DNA of 64,000 nt from Heloderma charlesbogerti (GCA_026122225.1 JANEZZ010000983.1:248001-312000), one strand, 5' to 3'; counted from the first letter of the stretch, positions 11,857 through 24,511 are shown. Program-made: numbers and translations. Notes: generated by a model not told the origin, from the letters alone.

Positions 11857-12684
11857 AAAAACGATGAAAGTGACTGCATGGATTTTTGGTGATAGACAAT
11901 GAGCAAAAGGGGGCAGTGAAGCAGGTCTCCAACCCTTGCATTCATATTATAAAAAAACTCCAAGGTTGGAAACTCATGTTTCCCTCATAATGTTTAGGTT
12001 CACCAGTTCTTTTGTTGATCAGGCTGAGAATAATGAAGGCAATGGTCATTTTGTATCATGTGTATGTGTTTACATATGTATTATTATGGCTTTATTATTA
12101 TACTTTTTACTATTTGAGGGTGCTTCTCTGGCAGAAAAGCAATTTATATAGATTGGAAATAAAATAAAGCAGTTGCAGAATAATTTTCAGTGGGGAAAAT
12201 GGTGAGAAGAATGGATTAAGGAGCCCCTCGCTACACAAGTCTCTCCCTTCAAATTGCAGTCTCAGTGGTTTTATTTTGTAAAAAACAACAACAGCTGCAA
12301 CCAGAATCTCAGAGCTACAGATATACATGTGTAGTTCTGCCCTAAGCTATGTCCCTTTCTCTAGAGCAGTAGGCAGTCAACAGAACATTCAGCAGAGTTT
12401 TCACTCTAGTTCCTTGGAGATCTGGAGGCAATAACAACAACTAAAAACTTTGCTACAGGCATGGACAGCTCAGCAGTAGAATTCCCATTTGGTGTCCCTT
12501 TTTTATTTTTTCTTGGAAGGAAGACATGGCCTAAGTCAAACAGCAGCCGCAATTTGCTCATATTGTTGTGAAACCTTTGAATGACTTTAAAAAAATATTT
12601 CAATGAGATCTCTGCAAAATTGAACAGAACCAAATATTGTTTTTCAGAAGAACAAGAACACGTTCAAATATTTTAACATATGGT

Positions 12685-13035
12685 AGGGCGGTCACGTGTC
12701 CTCTTTTACAGAGGGCAGACTTCTATTAAAGTGCTGCTAGAGGGCCATCCTCTATTTGAAGGTGTCCTCTATTTGAAGGGCTGTCCTGTCCAATTGCAGC
12801 TTACGAATAAAGAACAATAAGAACTGTTGCCCTTGACCAGTTTGCACCTGGACAGTAGACTGAACAAGCAGGCACACAGGTCACCTGATCACAGTCTTCC
12901 AAAAAATGAAGAGATGTACTATACTTCTATTTAAATTAGAATAATCATTTCTAAATTTGCATCTAAATAAATTAGCATATGCACACTTAATGCAAACATG
13001 TATGCTCTTTTCTGGCAATTCATAAGTGGCCACCT
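12685..13035 (+). mobile_element. M-family element (possible Tc1/mariner MITE), copy 1
   Basis: The left end AGGGCGGTCAC and right end GTGGCCACCT are inverted repeats of each other, and both sides are flanked by TA (left overlapping the first base). The interior 'tcctctatttgaagg', 'gagatgtacta' and 'taaattagcatatgc' match the copy at 57342-58235 and a fragment at 30895. The TA flanks suggest Tc1/mariner, but there is no transposase to confirm it. Confidence 0.5.
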
Positions 13036-15400
13036 TAACGTTGCCAGTGCATTCCTCCCACCCACCCACTGTGATCATCTGGAAGATATAGATGCTGAGG
13101 GTCTGTTAATCAAAAAGGATATATTCGGGGAGGGGTGTGTTAAACTTTCTGCCTGGATTGCTCTAAAATTTGGCTTATGGCATTGAAGTGCCTTCACAAA
13201 GGGGTGCCATTTCAGTGGGTTGGCCAAAGTGATTTTAGGAACAGTGGCAAAATTCACAGCAAGGTTCAAAGGCATTTCTCTTGGATATTTCCAAGATTAA
13301 ATGACAAAAAACAATGCATTTTAAGAGACTTTGTTTTGGCTCATTTTTATACCTTGTAATAATTAATGACATAGATGCTCATGCTATTACTTCTCAGGAG
13401 TAATCTGGAATACAAGAGTTTTGTTTTTGTTCGCCAAATACCCCCCTCCCCCATCTCTCCTTAAATGGCACTTTTGCTTTGCTTGCTTTTTCCACCCCAT
13501 CAGCTGGAGACAATGACCATCGGTCTTCAAGGGCAGAAAAAGGTTCTGCAAGGCTTTTTTCAGACTCCATGATGTCATATAACTGATATAATACCATTGG
13601 AAGCTGTAGGGACTCCCTTGGGGATGGGCAGGGTAAAAACAGAACAAAGTAGTTTCCCCTATATTCCCCTTTCCCCACTGTCGCGCCACTAAATCTATGC
13701 TGTTTACAGATTTTATAGACCCAAAGACAACAGAAAGAAATATCAGATATATGAGGAGGAAGCTAATCCATATCCAAGGCAGGAGGTTCCCCTTCAGGAC
13801 TGATATAATATTACATAAAGGAATTATACTCCTTATTTATGGCACATTTATTAGAGTTGATAATGCACTTAGAACCATTCTGCATGGGTGGCAGCTAGTA
13901 AGTGAAGAAAATCTTTATGGTTGTGTTGTTTAAATAGCCCTCCTTATTCTGTAGGCTCAGGATGAATTGCATTCTTTGCCCAGAATTTGCCATCGGTCCT
14001 CAGCTGCCAGGATGTTAACAAGTGCAGGTCGCTTGGGGCATGTCATTTTGATTTTAAAACAACTTCGTAACATTCTTTGTATTACCAGAAATGTTAGATC
14101 ACCACTCTTGCATCTTATCATTTACCTAGGCTGCCACCTGTCATAAGGTGAGGGTACTTAAAGGATAACAAATGGGATTTACCAGCCAAACTGTGTGTAA
14201 GACTGTGATGGTTCTATTTCAGTGGCATTACATTACAGATCAATTATTCATAAATTTGGCAACCTTCAAATTTAGGTTCGTGGCATTGTATAAAAACAAA
14301 AATCAATGAAATCCCATCAAAATGAAAATTATATGCAGTAACCTGAGCACTAAATGTATCTTTATACAATTGTATGAGAGGCTGCAAGCACTTAATTTTG
14401 ATCCATAGAAGCCAATGGTGCATAGCACACCATAGGCTCGTAATACAAACAGAAATAGTGGTAAAAATGTATGCATGGTGCAAGAAATAATACATATATT
14501 TTTTAAAATCCACTCACAGGTATTAAACTTTTATTCTGCTACTCAGTGAAAGCCAGTCACCAAAATGCCCTTTTTACTTCCTCTTGATCAATTATACTTT
14601 GAAATCATAGTCTAAATATAGCACTCAATGGGGCAGGGGGAATCATCACTGAAAATCTAGGTAGCATTGTGTGGGGCAGAGTTAAAATAATGATGTAAAA
14701 TCTCTAGGTGGCAACAACATGAGCTGAAGGGGGCGCCAAGCTGATCTCAGTGGCTGCGGTTTTTTGAATGTACTGTCTACAGCGAGCTAGGGTGGCAAAA
14801 AGCAAGTGTCTGCAACCTTTCCTTCAAGGTTCTACAGGTTGGTTCTATATTAACTACAAAAATCAGCTTTCTTCAAGGAGCTTTAAGGTATGTTTCTTTT
14901 TCATTTTCCTCTTCAGTGTCATTTGCGCTAGGTAAAAATCTGAGGAAAGCAGCTTTACTTTGAGGTGATGTTATCAAGCACTTTGCACTTTGAATACTGT
15001 AAACACTACAAGCACTATATAAATAATAATAGTAAAATAAAGCCATAAGCTGTATGAGGTCAGCTGGATACCTTTCCCATACACTTTCCTTGTACGTTTC
15101 CTTTCCTAGTACACTCCCTTCCCTTTGACGGGGGAAACATACAAGGACATTGACAAGGCAAAGCTATATATTTTTGACAGCCATAAGCGTGCACTTCATA
15201 CCTCCGCAAGACTGACCCCCCCCCCATAAATTACAAACACATTTGCGCAAATTCCCAGGGCAAAAAAATAATTTTAAAAATGGGGTTGGCGAACAAGTGA
15301 CAGCCCCTGAAAAGTGCCGTTTTGGCATTGTTGGAGGGGCAGTCACTGGCAATGGAGGCTTGAGGCGGCATGGGCGGGTGTAGTCGGGAAGAGTGGCAGG
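13036..15400. other. No gene or named repeat recognised
   Basis: Mostly unique sequence. Open frames here (for example 13387-13689 on the minus strand) have no recognisable domain. 14225-14520 is AT-rich and low in CpG and could be a conserved non-coding element, but this cannot be told from one sequence. Confidence 0.4.
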
Positions 15401-15424
15401 AGTTTTTGCCACCCTTGTCGAGTG

Positions 15425-15645
15425 GCTCTGTACCCAATTACCACAACCCATGATGGGTTGGCTCAGCCAGGTTTCGGATGACACACCAACCTATTGTGGG
15501 TAGAACAACCCCTAGAACAAACCATGGGTTGTCAGGGTGGCTTGTTGCCCCCAATTAAGCCACCCTGCAGGAAGTGGTCTGGGTTTGGACAACACGACAA
15601 CCCATCATAGCTTGTTACCCACGATGGGTAGTTGTGTCATGCAAA
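15425..15645. repeat. Foldback-like repeat (CAACCCATCATGGGTTG)
   Basis: Several inverted copies of 'aacccatgatgggtt' and 'ttacccacgatgggta' surround 'ccatgggttgtcagggtgg' and its inverse. It resembles the foldback elements at 59-61 kb in style but not in sequence ends. Boundaries are uncertain. Confidence 0.3.
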
Positions 15646-15866
15646 CCCAGTCAATGGGACCTCTCCCTGGACATGATGAAGTAAAGATTTTACATAGTTG
15701 TATGAAACAGAATAGATGCTAACTTGAGGCTTAAGCTGACTGTAAAATGTATCCTTGGGAGGCTGGAAGGGAGGGGCCAGCTTATTAGCTAGGCCTTCAA
15801 CCCAGCTATAAGGCAGTCTTCATGGTAGGGTAAAATCATTCTTTATGTCTGGGCAGCAATAGAAAT

Positions 15867-16365
15867 AGGGATGGCGGAAAAATCCGCCATGGACTCCAAT
15901 GAGGCCAGATTCTTTAGAATCCAGCCCCCTGGAGTCCGTGGCAGAATGGACTGCCCCCCAGCCACCCCATGAACTAAGGTTGGGACTGACCCTACCTGGC
16001 ACTGGCCGGTCCGGGTCTGTCCTCTTCGTTCCGCAGCCGTCCGCTGCCGGGCTACGGACGCAAATGGCATCTAGCATAGCAAACGCCATTTGCGTCCCTG
16101 CCCTTTGCCGTTATTGGCTACGTAAATATTTACGTAGCCAATCACAGCAAAGGGCAGGGATGCAAATGGCGTCCCCTACGCCGGACGCCATTTGAGGCTG
16201 CGGCCCAGCAGCAGACGGAAGTCCAGCTGTGGACAGCCCCAGCCAGTGGCTCCGCAGACTTGCCGCGGAGCAGAGCTGGCCAGGGAAGATTCTGGGGGGA
16301 GGGAGGGATCATCTCCCCCCCCAGCGGTCTCCAGAGCGGACTGTAAGTGGGGTTCATACACCCCT
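15867..16365. mobile_element. F-family palindromic element, copy 1
   Basis: The element runs from AGGGATGGCGG to 'catacacccct'. It contains the F-family hallmarks 'tggactccaatgaggc', 'gattctttagaatcc' and a central perfect hairpin 'ggctacgtaaatatttacgtagcc' (given in two halves around 16117-16142). On each side lie copies of 'gcaaatggcgt' and its inverse. It is CpG-rich compared with its surroundings. A 177-codon minus-strand frame across 16176-16709 is a by-product of this composition. Confidence 0.65.
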
Positions 16366-18080
16366 AAATAGAGATAAGATTGGTCAGGCAGGCTTATGAC
16401 TAGCCCAGGCCAAGTAGCCCCAGGTACAGACTTGGCTGTAAGGAGAGAAGGAACAGGGAAGGCTTTAAGGAGACTCTGTGGCAGAGCAGGTGGCCTGTTC
16501 TTGTCACAGAAGAACTCCAGGCCCACCAGGGAAAGAGTGCAAGGAGTGAGTGAGTGAATGCCACCTAAGATTTCCAGGCAAGGTGCCACTGGAGAGTAAT
16601 TTTCTGTGGCAGTTACCACAGGGAAAGGCACAGCAGTGGTTTGAGGCCAGGCCTTAAGGGAGGAATCCTTCCTGAGTGAGGAGTGGAGAAGGTCAGCAGC
16701 AGGCCACAAGCAGAAGGCCTGTGAGACTGAGCCCCAGGAAGCAGAAAGAAGCTCTGTCAGAATTTGGAGGAGGTGCTCAGGAGAAGCTCAACCCGATCCC
16801 TATTCCTCTATCCCCATGTAAGAAAAAATGAAGCACATCTGTCATTCTGCTTGATCCCATGGCAAGGAGGAGCTGCAGGCAAGAGTTCTCAGATGTAGTC
16901 CATGCATGCAAGAATTCTCACATGTGTTCCCCAGCTTTGTATACATATGCATGGGCCCTTGTTGGGGGCACCAACATCACACTTGCCCCAGGCCCCATAA
17001 ACCGTCTGAGTGGCCCTGCAAAGCTGACCGGGAGTGGGGGGGCACCAAAGGCACTCCCTGCCCCGGGCACTATTTATCTTAGGGCTGGCCCCACCTAAAA
17101 TCCTGTCCTAAAATCTGACCCTTAATTTAGACTTATTCTCATTGTCTTTGTCTGAGTCAGTCTTGAGATTCTACAGATGACCCACCAGGTTTTGCTTTGG
17201 CTCCAACACCTGGCCCAACATAGGTGTTGGTATTTTAAAAATCAAGTGATTGCAACTCTAATGCCATTGCTAGTTGTCTTAATACCTACCAAAACAGCTT
17301 CTAACACTCCCCAGTTTGTCCCAATGTGTTTCTTGAACTGTTCAGGGGCCACTGCATCAGATTTTCCCATCCACTTTTAATACTTGTATTTATGTCTAAG
17401 AACCACATTACCTGGAAAACACTCTATAAAGTGTTTTTTAACACCAGTGTATTGATTAATAAGCCAGTGGTTGTCAAATAACAATCCCCAAGTAACAAAT
17501 GCATTCATTTATTTGGAGGACATTAAGATTTCAAACCATGTGAAACATGTCCAGTTCACATCCACTAAATCATCTGAGTCACAGGTGCCGTTAATGAGTT
17601 CCTCATATAATTAAAATGAAAAATCACTTGCTTTACAAGACCGTAAAAAAAAAAATTAAATGGCCTTTTACTTCCTCCCTCTCTCTGTGTGGCATAACGG
17701 ATGGCTCCTGAGGAAAGTGGATATGCAAATTGAAAAACGAAGCATGGCAGAGATGTTTATCATCTGCTTGGCTTTGTCTGCATCCAGAGCTATTAGATGA
17801 AGGGAGTTACAACACTGAATAACAAAAAGATGCACATTTTTGCTAGCTGGATCATAAGGTAAGGTTACAGGTATCTCTAACAAGCCTGGGATACTTCCAA
17901 CAGTTTGCAAAGATGTTTGGGAGCAAAGATGAGCAGTTGCAACAACTCACAGCCAGGATCATGCCTTCTTCCCATGAGTGACTGCAAAGTCAGTGATGCT
18001 CATCACAGAGGAGCTGGAATGCAAGGCTTGCTGGATACAGGTGTGGCGCCATTGCCCAAGGGGTGTGATTATGCCTGAAT
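16366..18080. other. No gene recognised
   Basis: Mostly unique. Around 16950-17095 there is 'gggcccttgttgggggcacc' and a closing 'gggctggcccc' that could be a decayed hAT-like element, but I cannot set its ends. 17640-17660 is an A-run. Confidence 0.35.
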
Positions 18081-18230
18081 AGGGATGTACGAAACTCACT
18101 TACCCTTTCATGGAATTTTTTGCAGTGGGGGGGGAGGCGCTCCGTCCCTCCCCCCGGAATCCTCAACGGGGGGGAGGCGATCCGGTTCTCCCCCCCGGAA
18201 TCCTGCCAGGTCCGCTCCGCGGCGGCATAA
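18081..18230. mobile_element. F-family fragment, opposite orientation
   Basis: It starts AGGGATGTACGAA, the complement of the F right end (TTCGTACATCCCT). It continues with 'ggggaggcgctccgtccctc' and 'ggaatcctgccaggtccgct', the complement of the F arm seen at 40915-40970. It stops at about 18230 without the second end, so it is truncated. Confidence 0.55.
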
Positions 18231-18359
18231 AAAGCTTTATGATTTCCTACCACACTGAATACAGCTCCCAAACCATGTGTCTACAAGACACTTCACAGGC
18301 AAGGAGGAAAAACAGGAGGTTTATTTCATGCCGGGGCACCATACATGACTGGTTGACTG

Positions 18360-18432
18360 CATCAATCAATCAGATTTATATACTACCCAACTGACAAATG
18401 TCCTTGGGTGGTTTACAATAATAAAAATGCCA
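18360..18432 (-). repeat. L2/SINE tail fragment
   Basis: Read on the minus strand, it gives 'ttgtaaaccacccaaggac', then 'ttgggtagtatataaatctg' and a (GATT) tail, the usual end of L2-type LINEs and their SINEs in squamates. Confidence 0.4.
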
Positions 18433-19091
18433 TTCAGCATGGTGGTTTAGAAATTGTTTTGTAATTTGTAAAGAAATTAACAGCATCATCCTGCACATGA
18501 TTGATTTCAATGGGGCCTACTCCCAGGTAAATGGCAAATACATTGGGAAGATTAAACGGCAAATGCATAGAGCAAGAATTTCAGATAATTGATATCCAAA
18601 TAGTGGCTTCTTAAAAATCCAGGTCCCTTTAACCATATAATATTATTTTATTGCCTGCTTATGAATACATTAGATCTGCACAACTTGTGACCCAAGAAGT
18701 GCAATGCAGCTCACTATGCATGTATGGAAGCCCACCGAGGATTCAGTAACCTTCCTGTTTTTGATACATACACAGATAGGGGGCTTCCCAATCAGTCATC
18801 AAGTGGCAAGCCACAGTACCTGGCTAGTGGGGTGTGTTTGTCTTGGTGGGTCCCAAGCTGAGCAACCCTGTTCTAAATCCAGTGAAACAGAATAAATGCT
18901 GCTTTTTATTTTCAGAAGACTGGTTAATCACAGACTGGTTAATTACTTTCAAGGCTGCATGCTTTGTGTGGCAGCCCAAGTCCTGTTATCTTAAAAAGGA
19001 AAATAATAAATGAATAAAAGTCAAATATTTTATTCACAACAAATAGTGTCCTGCCCCATCTTTCTCATAGCCAGGATTCATACCTCCTTAA

Positions 19092-19468
19092 GGGTGCAAT
19101 CAGTGGTGGCTGTTGACTCCAGTTCCGGAGGGGCTCGAATTCCATTCAGAGTTTTAGTCACCACCAGCCAAAACTCTAACTCTGCTATCCAAGGTGCTGG
19201 AAGGTGCTAACCAAGGTGGAGGATAGGGTTCAGCAGTTTGGACAACACATTTCAGCACCTTGGATAGCACCCTTAGAGTTTTGGCGGATGGTAACTAAAC
19301 CATGAATGGAATTATAGCCCCTCTGGAACTGGAGTCACCAGCCACCATTGGGTGCAGTCCTATGCATGTTTAGACAAAAAGATGGTCTACAACTCCCAGC
19401 ATTCCCCAGTGAGCCCATGTGGAGTTGTAGGACTTTTTTTCCGATTAAACATGCATAGGATTGTGCCC
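19092..19468. mobile_element. T-family element (PIF/Harbinger-like), split by an S element
   Basis: The ends are GGGTGCAAT (19092) and 'ggattgtgccc' (19468), flanked by a perfect TAA duplication (19089-19091 and 19469-19471), the TWA signature of PIF/Harbinger. The interior is a hairpin: 'gatggtctacaactccc' and 'ggagttgtaggac'. An S element sits nine bases inside its left end. Without it the T unit is only about 120 bp, too short to code for a transposase. Confidence 0.65.
19101..19350. mobile_element. S-family foldback MITE, copy 2
   Basis: The ends are CAGTGGTGGCTG and 'cagccaccattg'. The flanks GGTGCAAT (19093-19100) and GGTGCAGT (19351-19358) match at 7 of 8 positions, an hAT-style TSD cut from the host T element. 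The arms pair along most of the length ('actccagttccggaggggct' and its complement). Confidence 0.75.
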
Positions 19469-19471
19469 TAA

Positions 19472-20738
19472 GTCATTCTTCAACCATTCTTCAACCTCCA
19501 AAATAGAACTTTTGTGCATATGTAATATTTGCAATCTCTTGACCATGGTTGGGAGATTGGATGTGTGTCATGGGCTTATGTGCACTGCCTTTGACTCTCT
19601 CTTTTCCTCTCCTACATTAATTCCTCTGGTAGGTAGCATTATGCCCACATCAGTACAAAACAGGATTTGTGTCCATATAAGCAGTGTTTAAAACCCGGAT
19701 TTGTTATGTGTTTGCAAATCTTGGCTCTGAGGAAATATGGTTGGCATTAGCCATGACTAGTGCTGAAATAAACACAAAACTACACCATGGTTACAGGAAA
19801 TGATGGAAGACAGGGAAAATTCACACAGGTGTGGGGAGAGAACCCATTCCCCCATGGCATGCTCACATTCACCTAACCATAGTTAGGAGATGAAGAACAT
19901 TATGTATGGTTTATTGATCTTAGCTGTATCGTATGTAGTACAAGAGGTTCTCTAGACTTACGTAAATTTTTCATTGGGAAAAAACTTGGTCCAGGAAAAG
20001 GGAGTTTAAAAAGATTTAAAAATACTAACTCAGAATAAAATTTATTTTCCATGTGTATCTTCCTGAGGCCAGCTATGACAAACATCTGCCAAATCTCACC
20101 TGCTTATTATTAGAAGATGGATGTACTTTTGAGCAAAAGAGAAGACCATATCTACCCAGTGGGCTATTGCCTGAGCACTGATACTTTAATACAGGGAAAG
20201 GAAGGCAAATATGAATCATAGTGTGATGGCAAACAAAAGCATCTATCAAGGTGTTGTAGCTGGTCTGTCAGTTACAATCCATCAGTCATTTTGGAGATCT
20301 GCCCAACTTATGTTTACATAAAATATATGCTTTGATAGTTAGCACTGATCCAGTGTCTGATTCAGTTGGGTCATCACACTCATATCCAGCCTGTGGGTAA
20401 GAACACATGCAAGAAGCATGATCCAGCCAAATTAAGCACTGAACATGTGCTTAAGTCTCTCTCTTTGAAGTCAATAGGACATTAAAAGTGCTTAACATTA
20501 GTTGGAGTGTACCCCATAAGTCTTGTTTCAGCTCATTCATTTCCAACATGGATGTCATTTCAGTGTAGGAAAAAGTGTGTAGGCTATGTATAAACCTTCT
20601 AGTGTGACAACAGAGACGTGTCTGTTATGACTTTTTCTCCACAGTAGTGATAACCATGTAGAAAAATTACCATATATAGAACTGGGTTAATTCAAATGGT
20701 TTTTAAAGGGGCAGGGGTGGGGGAGAATTCCTTCTCTA
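19472..20738. other. No gene or named repeat recognised
   Basis: Unique-looking sequence. No supported coding region or RNA gene. Confidence 0.4.
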
Positions 20739-20739
20739 G

Positions 20740-21017
20740 GGGCAGTATCCAACGGTGTCATTCTGCAAACTCAAATACCACTAGCAGAACTCTGCTGAAT
20801 CCATTGTACAGGTGGTTGCCCATTACACTTGTGTAACTGGCTGGGTAAAGCAGTTGTGGAAGCAGTTGCACAACTGCTTACATAAGCAGAAAGTGCAACC
20901 AGTTGCACAACCGTGTTTGCACAAACATAACTTTAGTTGGATTCTTCTCTTACACATAGTGCAGAATCTGCCGCAACGTCATTTGCAGTAATGGAATGAC
21001 ACAGTTGGATACTGTCC
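20740..21017. mobile_element. Q-family palindromic element, copy 1
   Basis: The ends are GGGCAGTATCCAACGGTGTC and 'gacacagttggatactgtcc', good inverted repeats. The interior is built of repeated 'gttgcac' and its inverse 'gtgcaac'. A second copy lies at 28663-28995. No transposase; superfamily not assigned because no clear TSD is visible. Confidence 0.65.
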
Positions 21018-21573
21018 AGTATGTCATTGGTACTGTTTCTACCTCTTCCTCTTGATATCATCCCCATGTTTCACAGCAGATGTAAATCCCTTTTATAACC
21101 CTGAAGCGTTTATTAATGGGCCAGGAGCCAAAGAAATGTGCAATTAGTTTCATGTCCCCAAGCTGGGTTTTGCAACCCCGCCCCCCAACAGCAGTCACCT
21201 ATGCCACAAGGTAAACTTCTTTTGAAATTAAGGGAAGATTCAAGAGCAGTGTTTGATCTGGCATGCAGGGTCACATTGTTCAAAGAAAATATATCAAAAA
21301 TTACACTGGGCTAGTGCAAGCTCCTAGTGTGAGTTTAAGCTGTACATTAGATCCTGATTATTTTTTCCTGCTTCATCTTTGCTCCACACTTCTTACAGTT
21401 TTTATATGAACCTGTATTCTTTAAACTATAGCAGAGGTGCACAACCTGTGGCCCAGGGGCCACTTTCAGCCCCCAAAGCCTTTCTCCAATGGTACTCTGA
21501 CCCCCCACCATCACTAAATTCCCCATTGCCTGTACTCTCCACTCCCTCCCCCAGAGATCCTCATACAGATAAC

Positions 21574-21598
21574 TTGTGTGTGTGTGTGTGTGTGTGTG
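21574..21598. repeat. (TG)n microsatellite
   Basis: About 12 TG units, continuing into a mixed 'catgtgcgtgtacac' stretch. Confidence 0.9.
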
Positions 21599-21659
21599 CA
21601 TGTGCGTGTACACACGCATGTGCCCACGCCTCCCCAAGCCAGCATCACATTTAGCCCTT

Positions 21660-22683
21660 GGGGCTAAAAAGGTTGTGCACTCCTAATCTATATGACAAGG
21701 AGGGGGGGATGTAAAATGGGATCCTACTTTTGGATAAGAATGCATGCATTACTGCAGTGCAGACCTCATTAGCAATCAATAAGAAAGCTTTGCAGAACTG
21801 TCCTGGACATAAGCCTGACTATGTGATAATATAACTCATTCACCTTTCTGACAATGATAGTGACAAAATGAACCCTTTACTCCCTCCATCCCCATCTCCT
21901 GCTTAATTGAATTATTGTTACTAGGTGAGTCGGTTTATTGCAATTCCTATTGAAGGTCAGATCAGGCAAATGTCATGCAATTTTTAATTACTGTATTAGG
22001 GGATCATAGTTTGTCCTTTGGAGAGTCCCCCATCCTTGCCAGCCGCAACACAGCAGAGGACTTTAGCAGCTCTCTGCTTTAATAGATCAGGAGCTGACAA
22101 GACTGAAATTAGATGTGTGTCATAAAGTATCTTCCATCTGCTCTAACATAAGGGCATGTGAGTGCGTGTGCAGGCTATGGACCATTGGTGCAGAGCACTG
22201 TCTACCAAAAGAGCATTCTCTTCGAGTTACTCTGTGGAGAGAGTATTTCTTTCATGCTTCTCTGGTTATAAAAGGAAAGAATGAGGTCATTTGCCTGCCT
22301 CTCTTTAATGATTTATGTTAAACTACCACTTTTGTGTTCATAAGGCTCACATAGTTCCTTGCAAACTGATTTGCAAACACGTACGATAGTAAAGGTACAA
22401 ATTGTTCGCCACTGATATGGAATACTGGGATGTCAACATGAGAAGTCCTGCTTTTACCTTTGCCTCTGCCGTGTGCAGATGTGTTAAGTAGGCTTAGAGT
22501 CAGATGGTCACCTAAGAGAGGAGGTAGATGATAGTTTTTAAGAGAATTGAAAGTTATTTGATAAAGCCATAATTTCCCATGGTGCGCACACTCATTTCTC
22601 TATTCGATGAATGTGCCTGGTTATTTATAGCACTTAAGCAATGGAGAGACAGCATAAACTATGATAATGTTAATGCTTAAGGA
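21660..22683. other. No gene recognised; possible conserved non-coding block
   Basis: 21820-22100 reads as low-CpG, AT-rich unique sequence with homeodomain-like TAATTA/TTAATTA cores ('tttttaattactgtatta'). This is suggestive of an enhancer but not proven. Confidence 0.25.
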
Positions 22684-22949
22684 TAGGGCTGGTCCTACCA
22701 TTAGGCAGGGTGAAGCAGTTGCCTCAAGCAGCAGATGTTGGGAAGTGGCTGCAAAATGTTGGAGGAGAGAGCTGCGTGCCTCACGGCCTGCCCTATACTC
22801 CCTAATATTGCCTGCTGCCAGGTTCAGTGGAGGATGTTGTTCCATTATCAGTGTTGAAGAAACAGTCTAGTCAGCTTTTGTACATGAAATGGGAGAGGGT
22901 GCCATCTTGTTTTTCACCTCAGGCAGCAAAAAGCCTTGGGCCAGCCCTG
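22684..22949. mobile_element. H-family hAT-like MITE, copy 2
   Basis: Ends 'tagggctggtcc' and GGGCCAGCCCTG. The flanks CTTAAGGA (22676-22683) and CTTAAAGG (22950-22957) form an imperfect 8-bp TSD. Internal text ('attaggcagggtgaagcag', 'gttggaggagagag', 'cagcttttgtacatg') matches copies at 2973 and 54921. It seems to have landed in an L2-like tail ('ggtagagtataaat' follows). Confidence 0.7.
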
Positions 22950-23434
22950 CTTAAAGGTAGAGTATAAATCTTTTCATAAAAATCAATAAACGTGTGTGTC
23001 TGCCAAGGACAACAATGCCACTACCATAGTACTTTTAACTCTCTTGAGAAAAAAAGTGAATGTGCTACAAATATCTCTTTTTCATATTGTGTGCACTTGC
23101 CCTAATTAATCTCTTACTGGAACTCACTTGACAGCTGTACAGATAATTTTACAGACTTTCATCAAGGTTAGACTTGATTTACCTGGGAAATCTCAATGCA
23201 CCACATCTTCTCTGAGAAGCACAGCTCAGATGGAATGGGAGCCAGGCTTAAAAAAACAAGGTGTCCTGCCCCTACTCCCATGTTTCCACATATCTTCTAT
23301 GGCACTACTTGGTGCTCAGGATCCTGCTGTGGTAGAGATTCAGAAATTTTCTCTGGCTTCCACTCAAAATAGACACAGTGGCATAGGAATTAATTTAAAC
23401 TATTTATTTGAGCATAAAACACAGTGGAGACTAT

Positions 23435-23561
23435 GGCTGAATCTACACATAGCAGTTATACCATTATCATACCATTATCATACCATAACTATTGGTGCCC
23501 ATTGGTGTCATGTGTACCAAGAGTTATGATAACGGTATAACTACTATGTGTAGATTCAGCC
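23435..23561. mobile_element. Compact 127-bp hairpin MITE
   Basis: GGCTGAATCTACACATAGC at the left is mirrored by 'ctatgtgtagattcagcc' at the right. The next 35 bases on each side also pair ('gttataccattatcatacc' against 'gagttatgataacggtataac'). It is nearly one perfect hairpin and must be young or well conserved. Its end resembles the GGGCCGATCTACAC end of the element at 55639, which hints at a shared superfamily. Confidence 0.65.
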
Positions 23562-23879
23562 TAGGGCCTCTAACTATAATCAGCCATCTTAATAGGAACA
23601 GCCAGCAACAACAAGGGGTTCCTCTTTCCCCACACCGCCTCTAGGTGCCAGATGGCCACTCCCACACATATTCACCCGAGTCTGTGTCATGCACTTTACC
23701 ACAGATCCTTACAACTATCAGATCCCTGTTCAGGCATTCTCTCTCCAGGTTTAGCTAACATATGAAGAAAGGGAGTGCTCTCGTCCCGCCCTTCTCCTCC
23801 ATCGCATTCCTCATCCTCTACTTGTGAAGGATGACTGTCTGAAGAAAGGAGCCTCCTGTATTCTTGGAGGCTCTCCATG

Positions 23880-24511
23880 TGTCAAGTGTCCAGCCTTGGG
23901 TCTCTTTTGTGATCCGTCAGAGAAGTCAAAGTGTGAAACAACTGCTTTTATTATGCAAACTACAGTTTGATCAGCAGTACCTCAGGTTACAGCCGGAATC
24001 CACAAACAGCCACCACATACTAGGTCTCTAGCCAGCTTTGCATAATATAGGACCACTTAGGTCTACAAGCAGCTCTTTGGTTAATGCACCATGTTAGACA
24101 GTTGCAACAAAAACTGGCACAAGCTGTTTCCTCAACAACCTGAGTGGCTGGTTAAGCCCCTCCCTTAGGGTGGGTCTTTCCAGAGGGACCTTCCCTGTGC
24201 AGCCAGCCTTTTGGAATGGCTTACAAGCTGACCTTGCTCCTCTCGCCTAGCCCGACGTCTCACCCTGGGATCTTGTATTTCTATCTCCTCCTCCTGCTCT
24301 GGCATTCCCATGGGTGAAGAGGGCCCAGGCTGGCTACTCTCCAACTGATTAGCTTGCACCTGGACAGCCTCCCCTCTGGGGCTGCCAGTCTCCCTCAACC
24401 TTGGTGCCTCAGTAAACCCCTCCCCCTCCTCCCCCTCAGACTCCAAATCACCCACGTCTATTGGGGGTGCCTCTGCAGAGGTGCTGGGCCCAGTCCTTAA
24501 ACCACTCAACA
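23880..24511 (-). mobile_element. LTR retrotransposon LTR-like fragment
   Basis: The plus strand starts TGTCAAGTGTCC, as does the solo LTR at 54932 (TGTCAAGGGCTCC), and an AATAAA lies on the minus strand near 23947. An open frame on the minus strand at 24165-24596 ends in an arginine-rich segment (DPRVRRRARREE) like that of the 54932 LTR (DLVDVRRRHRERR), after an acidic segment (ESEGEEGEG). The upstream limit is uncertain (about 24511-24600) and no TSD was found. Confidence 0.45.

Noticed and set aside
16176..16709. Minus-strand open frame of 177 codons
   Set aside because: It begins in the GC-rich arm of an F element and runs into unrelated sequence; no domain, composition-driven.
16950..17095. 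Possible decayed hAT-like element ('gggcccttgttggggg' to 'gggctggcccc')
   Set aside because: Ends do not pair well and no second copy or TSD is visible in the window.
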